This document shows, piece by piece, positions 57,587-64,000 of a DNA stretch of 64,000 nt; position 1 is the first letter of the stretch, and the number at the start of each line of letters is the position of its first letter. The translations under genes were made by a program, and so were the position numbers. Under the pieces are notes generated by a model. The model was not told the origin of the DNA, ran no database searches, and worked only from the letters and a program-made list of their open reading frames with translations. Source of the DNA: Aphrocallistes beatrix. Taxonomy: Eukaryota; Porifera; Hexactinellida; Sceptrulophora; Aphrocallistidae. The stretch lies in contig OY725488.1 in the NCBI GenBank assembly GCA_963281255.1, positions 12,063,524 to 12,127,523 on the forward strand, read 5' to 3'.

Positions 57587-59107
57587 ATGAGCAACGTTAA
57601 CAAGTTTATTGCGATGCAATATCCAATTGAGTTATTCGATAAAGTAATAACAGTGCTAAGATTTCCTGGAAAATACAAGCAGTCGCTCTATAAGGTGCTA
57701 GCATGGATAGTTACATACTACTTCTACTTTGCACTTCATTACTCCATCACGCTGCTCGGTTCTGTCAAAGGCACTCTCAACCCACCGTGCATATTCAAAA
57801 ATGAAACAGGAAACCTGTCCATTGCAAACTCAACTCAGAATAAAAACTGCTCGGCCTGGGAACCATTCGTTGGAGACCACGGGAACACTTTGCTGGGGGC
57901 GCTTAATTTTGTCACTTTATTTTCATATGCAATCCTAAATTTAATAATCGGGAATGTCACGGATCATTTCGACTATCGCTACAACATCTGCTTTACTGGG
58001 GTGATTCTGCTCATCTACTCCACTCTATTTGGATCTGCATATTATCTCGAAATCCACTCTTTCCCCTACTACGTGTTCGCACAGATCTTGCTAGGACTTG
58101 GTTGCTGTGGGGTGTGTGGGTGCCTGGGGGTTCTTGGGAAGTGGTTTGATGGAAAGAGAAGTGGCATCATCATTGGCATATGGTCTACTTCGGCTCCAGT
58201 TTCTCGAATCATTGGTAGGCCTCTTGCCAGTATCTGGTCAGATTATGCGTGGGGTGCTTCCTTCTACTCTTCATCAATAATTACTGCCACTGCTACCATT
58301 TTAGCATTTCTATTTCTAGTCCCTGGTCCGAAATACCTCCATCACAATCAGAAAGAGTCCATACTATGCACTCCAACTCCAAACAAAAAACAAAAACCTA
58401 AAGAGAGAGGGGTCATCATTTGGAAAGCCCTCCGCATCCCAGGAGTTGTGGAATATTCACTCTCACAATTTTTCCTCTACGTCGCTTTCTATTCTTTGTT
58501 TTTCTGGTTTCCTTATATCATAAAACATTCAGAGATCGAAGGAATTTCTTATGCAACCTCGATTTCTTCCATCTTTTCGATCGTTTTTGACTTAGGAAGC
58601 ATGGCAGGGATAGCTACAGGAGGGGGGCTGTCCTACCTACTGACATCCCACTCAATCGTCATCACACTCTACCTCTACCTCTCTATCCTGCTGGTTTCCT
58701 GCTACTACCTCCTCTACACGGTTAAGCTAGTCTACAACCTGGTGATACTCTTCTCTATAGGCTTCACTTTGGGAGGAGCTTACGTGACTATGGCAAACTC
58801 AATCCCAATAGCTTTAAGTAATCACAAATCCTTGAAAGGTAACACCAACTCGGTTGCCACTATTTTAGGTATCACTGATTGTATTGGAGGCATTGGGGGT
58901 GCATTAGGAGGCTTTCTACCGGGTTATCTAATACAATTCGGGATTCCAGCAGTTCTTTTCTTCATCATGATGAATACACTGATCTCTGGTCTCTCCATAA
59001 CCAGAATTACCTTCAGAGATTGCTGCAAGGTAGTGAAGAATATCTACTCTTGTCTGATGTGTAACCGTCATGTTTATGTCCTACACGCAGACAGTATTGA
59101 TATGTAG
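57587..59107 (+). CDS. SLC37-type sugar-phosphate transporter (MFS)
   Basis: 506-residue, single-exon major facilitator with 12 predicted helices. Marks of the SLC37 family: LFSYAILNLIIGNVTDHFDYR (helix 2 and loop), VFAQILLGLGCCG, LGKWFDGKRSGIIIGIWSTS (family GNWFGKGRRGLIMGVWNS), WKALRIPGVVEYSLSQ (GALRIPGVIEFSL) and HKSLKGNTNSVATILGITDCIGGIGGALG (HKSLKGNAHALSTVTAIIDGTGSVGAALG). The first outer loop has three N-glycosylation sequons. SLC37 proteins exchange glucose-6-phosphate or glycerol-3-phosphate for phosphate, mostly in the ER. Best fit is the SLC37A1/A2 branch; family members are usually intron-rich, so the lack of introns is notable. Substrate not certain. Confidence 0.88.
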   Translation: MSNVNKFIAMQYPIELFDKVITVLRFPGKYKQSLYKVLAWIVTYYFYFALHYSITLLGSVKGTLNPPCIFKNETGNLSIANSTQNKNCSAWEPFVGDHGNTLLGALNFVTLFSYAILNLIIGNVTDHFDYRYNICFTGVILLIYSTLFGSAYYLEIHSFPYYVFAQILLGLGCCGVCGCLGVLGKWFDGKRSGIIIGIWSTSAPVSRIIGRPLASIWSDYAWGASFYSSSIITATATILAFLFLVPGPKYLHHNQKESILCTPTPNKKQKPKERGVIIWKALRIPGVVEYSLSQFFLYVAFYSLFFWFPYIIKHSEIEGISYATSISSIFSIVFDLGSMAGIATGGGLSYLLTSHSIVITLYLYLSILLVSCYYLLYTVKLVYNLVILFSIGFTLGGAYVTMANSIPIALSNHKSLKGNTNSVATILGITDCIGGIGGALGGFLPGYLIQFGIPAVLFFIMMNTLISGLSITRITFRDCCKVVKNIYSCLMCNRHVYVLHADSIDM

Positions 59108-60093
59108 TTTGTTGTAGAGTGATGATAAAATTGATAAGTACCTAGGACTGCTATTTAGTGTTGTTAGGAGAGCTATTGTTATACTTCTTAGTTCAAGATG
59201 TTGCATCAATTCTGATTTTTGTTAAAAAACTTTTGTACGTTTTCATTATGAAATGTATGTATGTCTGATGTTTTGGGAACATTCTTTTGTTCTTTATTTT
59301 TAGATCCCTATAGGGGTTCTAAACATTACTATCGATTATTATAACTCAAACTGCCAATCAGGGTATTATACAGCCCTCCAGAGATACGCTCCTAGTCTCA
59401 AACCCATACATTTTCAAACGCCTAAATTTATAAATAACATTATAATTTAGGGTAAATTAACAAAGATTCTAAATTTTCACGCTCCTAAACACTTTCGAGC
59501 TTAAAATCATACGGCTAAAGGGGCGTCTCTCGCTCCTAGATAATCTCTTGATGCCAATACTTCGTCACAGAGCCACTTGAACCACCTGTGTTGCTCTAAA
59601 AATGACACATTTTTGTTGCGAAATTTACGACAGTAATTTCCACTCAATTTTTGACTACAACCTTATCAATCTATGTTAAGTGAGATATGGATTTCCCGTG
59701 CCAGTAAAATTCATATTAGACTATATATTACTTCAATTATCATTAATACAATTGCTTGTCTGTTCCAAAATTTCATTACACAGGCACCCGCAGGTATCAC
59801 ACATATATATGTATATATAACCACAGTATAGTATTAGATCAAATTTACATAAAGAGCATTCTGACATATTGTTCATCTTTTAACAGTTCAAATATATAGA
59901 ACAATCTGTTCTGAGTATGTCTCTACAGTGAATGAAGCAGTATGAATAAAAGTTGTATAGCAAGCCTAGAAGGGAACAATTAGATCAAGTACACTTTCAG
60001 AGAATATGAACTCTCACATTATACGGGGATGCTAAACCTATATTTCAGTAACATTATTTATCTTCCGACTGTTTCTCTTCCCTTTTTTCGACA
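59108..60093. other. Intergenic between the transporter and the lectin receptor
   Basis: 59359-59550 is a copy of the dispersed repeat also at 6728 and 62348 (gggtattatacagccctcc). The rest is AT-rich without genes. The two genes converge here. Confidence 0.55.
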
Positions 60094-61163
60094 TCAGCAT
60101 GCATTTGGCTTTGTCTTTCCGTCGTTACCCTCAGATTCCCCCAAATTAGAGTAATAAGGACTCGCATCTCTAGAATCATGGACATTGGTGACTTTCATTC
60201 CATCAGTTTCAGGTAGAATCAATGGTATCTCACCAATTGTTGCATAGCTTTCTTCTTGCCTCGGTGTTGAATTCGACATATCAACATATTCCTTTGGTTC
60301 ATTTGACAACTCTTCAAGGTTAGTGTATCCAGAAACGTCAGCATTGTTATTTACCATCATTTGAGATCTTTTAGCAGCCTTCAGATTAAACATATGTTTT
60401 TTCCTCCACCATAAGAGAAATGATATTCCAAGCCCAATCGATGTACTAACAATCCCGATGATAACTGATACTACTACTATTAAGATTATAGTCATTGTAG
60501 TTATATTCGAGCTTTCAACCACTGTCTCAATTCCTTTAATAGCAATAGACGCAGTGTTATATTGCTTTCCGGAGTTAGAAGTCACATAAAGTGAATAGAT
60601 TCCTTCATCTTCTTTATGGAATATTGGAATACTTAACTCAAACGGTTTAGTTTTCTTTTCTGTATTATTTGGATATCGGATATTCCAAATGCAAACAGAA
60701 GAATTGCATGTTAAAATGAAGTTCGCGGTGTTCAGAGGTACATATATCTGTTGGGGGCTAGGAAAGGACGGATTATTCACATCACTAAAAGTCCTTTCAA
60801 AGCCGGAATAAATAATTGTCACAGTCGCTGTATCTAAAAATACATTTATATAAAAAAGATTATTCTGATTGCAAAATGTGTCACACAAACCTTTCAAATT
60901 AACTTCAACACTGCCTAAAACTGTTGCAACACTATTTCTATAGAAGCATGTGAAATTATGTTGTCCTGCTCCAGCATTAGAGAATACAGCACTCAAAGGA
61001 ACAAGGTTTCTGTACTCGGGACTGTAGATCGCTACATCTCCTGAGTTTACTCTTTCCGTAGTCCAACGTATCAGTATATCGGGTACTGAAGCGTCGGAGT
61101 AGTACAGCAATGCAGGAGATCCAATTGTGTAGTTGACGCTTACTGTGAAATCGATGACTTTAT
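60094..61163 (-). CDS. Lectin receptor, last exon (second Ig-like region, TM, tail)
   Basis: Begins after atatag with DKVIDFTVSVNYTIGSPALL. Contains HNFTCFYRN and a second stretch with ILTCNSSVCIW, many N-glycosylation sequons, the transmembrane helix followed by WWRKKH, and the tyrosine-rich tail. Stop at 60094-60096. Confidence 0.83.
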
Positions 61164-64000
61164 CTATATTTAAATTTGTATTATCAATCAGAAATATCGA
61201 CCAGCATTTTTAGTGCAGCTCCTAGTATGCCTTATGTCATGATCGGGAGGCGACGTCCGTCCTTACGTACGTACTTCCGTCCTAATACGTGAATTATCAA
61301 TGAATTACTCAAAATTCTAAACTAAATAATGAAAAAAATATTCGATATTTCGCTTAGGGACAGCAATGTTAGAGGTATATAACATGAGCAACCTTGTAAC
61401 CACTTTTGGGCATAGAATTTGTACTAATGTTTAAGATTTTGAATAATTCATAATTCTTCATCATCTTTCAATGAATTAGTCAACTTAGCTTCCGTCTGCT
61501 CGCTCTGGAAATTCTATTGAATCAAATTGCACCAAATTTGGATCATATAATATTCCTTATATGATGGAAATTTGAACCTGTTTCCAAATCCTGGAAAAGA
61601 CATTGAGGAAATTGTTTACAACGCAATTAAGGATGTATCTATTATGCAAATACCCTACACGTCAAGTTTCTTAATGGAGCTGCACTATCAGTCTGTCGAT
61701 TGACATTTTTTAATTGTTCCTAGCCTTAACCTACCTGTAGTTAAAGATTTATCGAATACACCAACTGTGTAAACAGAGACAGTTGCATTCTTCTCAATGC
61801 GACACTGGTAGAATCCCTGTTTTGTAGTGCTAAGTCCAATCCAGCTTAGACCTCCCTGAGTGTTGGCACTAGTAACAGGAAGTTCAACTTTACTTTCAGT
61901 ATTACTGGAATATAGCCACTGTACTGTCCTGCTAGCATCCGCATCTCCACATAGCAATGTAGCGTCACGGTACAATATTGTGTTATTTGGAATATGTCGA
62001 AATACTAAAGTATCATTGATCAGTTCTCCAAATACTTGACCTATGACAATAAACAATTAATAGATTGTGTAAAACATAGTAAAGAAATTAGGTATAATTT
62101 GTTAACTTAAGCCAGCAGTTCCCAAACTGGGGTGCATGAACCACCTAGGGGTGCACGGGTCCTTAGTCGGGGGTGCACGGGACAAGGATTCGTCCTTATT
62201 ATTAGTTGTCTTTATTGCAATGACAAGTCGGATCAATAGAGTTTTTCAGAGATAGGTGGGTCCTGGGGTGCACAAAATAATTTTTAGGTGTCAGGGGGTG
62301 CACGAAGTAAATGAGGTTGGGAACCACTGACTTAAGCTGTGAAACCCAGGGTATTATACAACCCTCCAGACATACGCTCCTAATCTCAAACCCCTAAATT
62401 CTCATACGCCTAAATCGACAAATAACATTATAATATAGGGTAAGTTGGGTTATAAAATTCTAAATTTTCACTCTCCTAAACACTTTCGGGCTTAAAATCA
62501 TACGTGTATTCCTAAAGGAGCGTCTCGCGCTCCTAGAAAATTCCTTGACTGAAACCTAGCTAAAGTTTAGGAACTCTGGTGTTAAAAACGCGAGTATTAC
62601 TATCTTAAATGGCAACCTGCATTGGATATTTCCATTATATGCTACAGTTTCCATTTTGGAGCATCAGATTATTCACCATGATTTTTAGCATCATGCATCA
62701 TAGTGAAAATAATATCAAACAAAATTGAAATTTAAATAATGTAAAAACCTGAATCGTTTCGAGCATTTATATCTCTTTTACAAATGTAGCATTTAGTTGT
62801 AGCTTTACAGTCAGTTATATTCCAACTATCCAATCCTTCAAACTTATTTCTACCACAGTGATCAACATTTGTTTCATTACTAGATACTCCATGTAACTTA
62901 TTATAGCTGAAATGCTCTCCATCAATCCAATAGTATTGCCCTGCATTCCCTTCCGTCAATCCAATCCAGCAATCTTCAGCTGAATAAGGCATTCTGTCGT
63001 ATAGAAGTGTATTCTCTGCTTCAGATGTTATACTAGCTAGATTACCTCCCCATCCTATGCAGCTTAATTGAGCAGCAGACCAGTTGATGGTTGGGTAGAC
63101 TAACTGGAATGCTCGATAACAGAAACCATCATTAGTAAATTGACATTCTCTGTCGGTCACTAAAGAGTAGAAATGTCTCGCATTAGCATCTAGTTATTGC
63201 GAAGCAAGAAAGTCATTGGCATACCTGGTCTTTGGCATATGAAGCAGGAAAGAGCTTCATGTCGATTCTTACCTTCCCATCCACCTGTTCTATTTCCACC
63301 CCTAGCTCTCAATGAGTAGTACTCTGAAGTTTGATCAATGATTGGAGTCTGTCTTGGATAATTTCTATATGTACTCACACTACCATCTGCCCAGATACTC
63401 GTCTCATTACCACTAATTCTCTTCTCCAGACCAATCCAGCACTCTGTATCATTACTAACTGCTAAGTCATACAGCAATTGATCTAGTTCTGCTGAGTCTA
63501 TGGTTGCAAGGTTTCCACCTGTACGTATACAGTGGAACAGTTGTACAGTCCCAACAAACAACCCAGCTCTGTGCGTAGTATAGTAGCTGAATATGGAACC
63601 ATTGAATGCCATTTCACGCTCTAATCCTTTAAAATAAAATAGAAATATTTAAATCATAATTTATATACAGTCAACTCCGCTTAATAGGGTCACATCAGTC
63701 AGAGGATATTTTGCCCCAATTAAGCGGATAACCCTATTAACCGAAAACATTTTTGTATTAGCTTCTACGTGTGAGAGCTATTCAGGTCCTGCCAGAAGTG
63801 ACCCCATTAAGCGATTGACCCTATTTAGCGGAGTCGAATGTATTTTAGCTAATATGCACTTCAACTTACTTGGATTTCGTGCGATGCTTAGGTCTCTTTT
63901 ACAAATGTAACATTTTGTTAGATTCCTACACCTCAAATTTTCCCATTCATCCATTCCATTAATATTAGATTGAGCACAATCAGCAGAAGGATCACTATTA
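60094..64000 (-). CDS. C-type lectin / immunoglobulin transmembrane receptor (5' end off window)
   Basis: Exons (minus): 64000-63870 (partial), 63626-63225, 63159-62749, 62040-61735, 61163-60094. Every internal junction is phase 1, the pattern of shuffled extracellular domains. Order: end of one C-type lectin domain (CTLD), two more CTLDs, an Ig-like domain, a second cysteine-containing Ig-like region, a helix (about IILIVVVSVIIGIVSTSIGL), then about 105 residues of cytoplasmic tail. The tail holds SGYTNL (fits the ITIM consensus S-x-Y-x-x-L), EYVDM (YxxM, PI3K-type), SYATI and YYSNL. The CTLDs keep WIGL and the cysteines, but the Ca/sugar motifs EPN/QPD and WND are not intact (WNI in the third). 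An innate-recognition receptor with an inhibitory-type tail is inferred. At least one more exon lies to the right. Confidence 0.85.
61215..61600. repeat. Dispersed repeat in lectin receptor intron
   Basis: Shares gcagctcctagtatgcctta, cgtccgtccttacgtacg and ttgcaccaaatttggat with importin intron 1. Confidence 0.6.
61735..62040 (-). CDS. Lectin receptor, Ig-like exon
   Basis: Cysteine pair in ATLLCGDAD and GFYQCRIE with the W in VQWLYS: an Ig fold of about 100 residues. 306 nt, phase 1-1. Confidence 0.8.
62113..62329. mobile_element. hAT-like MITE, 217 bp, perfect 8-bp target duplication
   Basis: Ends CAGCAGTTCCCAAAC and GGTTGGGAACCACTG; ACTTAAGC on both sides (62105-62112, 62330-62337). Several ggggtgcac motifs inside. 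In an intron. Confidence 0.9.
62348..62560. repeat. Dispersed repeat, third copy
   Basis: agggtattatacaaccctcc, cgcctaaatcgacaaataac and gagcgtctcgcgctcctag. Relatives at 6728 and 59359. Confidence 0.65.
62749..63159 (-). CDS. Lectin receptor, CTLD exon
   Basis: FCYRAFQLVYPTINWSAAQL, GGNLASITSEAENTLLYDRM, CWIGLTEGNAGQYYWIDGE, KCYICKRD. 411 nt, phase 1-1. Confidence 0.87.
63225..63626 (-). CDS. Lectin receptor, CTLD exon
   Basis: GGNLATIDSAELDQLLYDLA and CWIGLEKRISGNE, end CFICQRP. Acceptor tttaaag, donor ccag/gtatgc; 402 nt, phase 1-1. Confidence 0.85.
63668..63840. mobile_element. Pogo-like MITE 'CAGTCGACTCCGC', copy 3 (intron)
   Basis: 173 bp, ends cagtcaactccgcttaata and tagcggagtcgaatg, TA on both sides (63666-63667, 63841-63842). 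Confidence 0.85.
63870..64000 (-). CDS. Lectin receptor, partial exon (C-terminal part of a CTLD)
   Basis: Reads SDPSADCAQSNINGMDEWEN, then NLTKCYICKRDLS, the last two disulphide cysteines of a CTLD. Donor ccaa/gtaagt. Confidence 0.75.

Overview
The window is nuclear DNA of an animal. It is AT-rich, has short spliced introns and is full of small inverted-repeat transposon remnants. Several genes are animal in character: a CCDC112 homologue, an SLC37 transporter, a C-type lectin/immunoglobulin receptor with tyrosine motifs in its tail, and a multigene family of seven-helix receptors. I cannot name the species. An early-branching animal such as a sponge would fit, but that is a guess.

Left part (1-13.5 kb): decayed sequence. 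It holds a THAP-domain ORF between 69-bp inverted repeats, a broken mariner fused to a truncated receptor pseudogene, a second frameshifted receptor pseudogene, and two copies of a segment of about 2.2-2.5 kb (3978-6475 and 11179-13345) carrying remnants of an unknown protein. Middle (13.5-46.7 kb): one minus-strand gene for an importin-7/8-type nuclear import receptor. Eight exons can be joined with perfect phase; only the short C-terminal exon is not found. Exons 1-4 lie at 43.7-46.7 kb and exons 5-8 at 13.5-17.4 kb.

The main result is what sits in the 26.3-kb intron between exons 4 and 5. It contains a tandem array of intronless seven-helix receptor-like genes, all on the host strand: seven intact ORFs of 373-376 codons and two wrecks. 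Each intact copy has the same TATA-type core promoter about 50-60 bp before its ATG. An orphan copy of that promoter stands without a gene. Two further wrecks lie on the plus strand at the left. A divergent intact paralogue on the plus strand at 51.6-52.7 kb lies outside the host gene. I do not recognise the family from any described receptor class. The intron also records its own growth: duplicated flanks, mosaic paralogues, and hAT-like insertions present in one duplicate and absent from the other.

Right part (47.4-64 kb): ordinary genes at higher density. In order these are Hikeshi (HSP70 nuclear import, two exons, minus, next to the importin), a 1-kb minisatellite of a 15-bp unit with optional 2-bp spacers, two tRNA-Asp genes (one irregular), the divergent receptor, CCDC112 (minus), an SLC37-type sugar-phosphate transporter (plus), and the 3' part of a lectin/Ig receptor gene (minus) that runs off the right edge. 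Apart from the 7TM array and the importin/Hikeshi pair, no shared pathway is evident.
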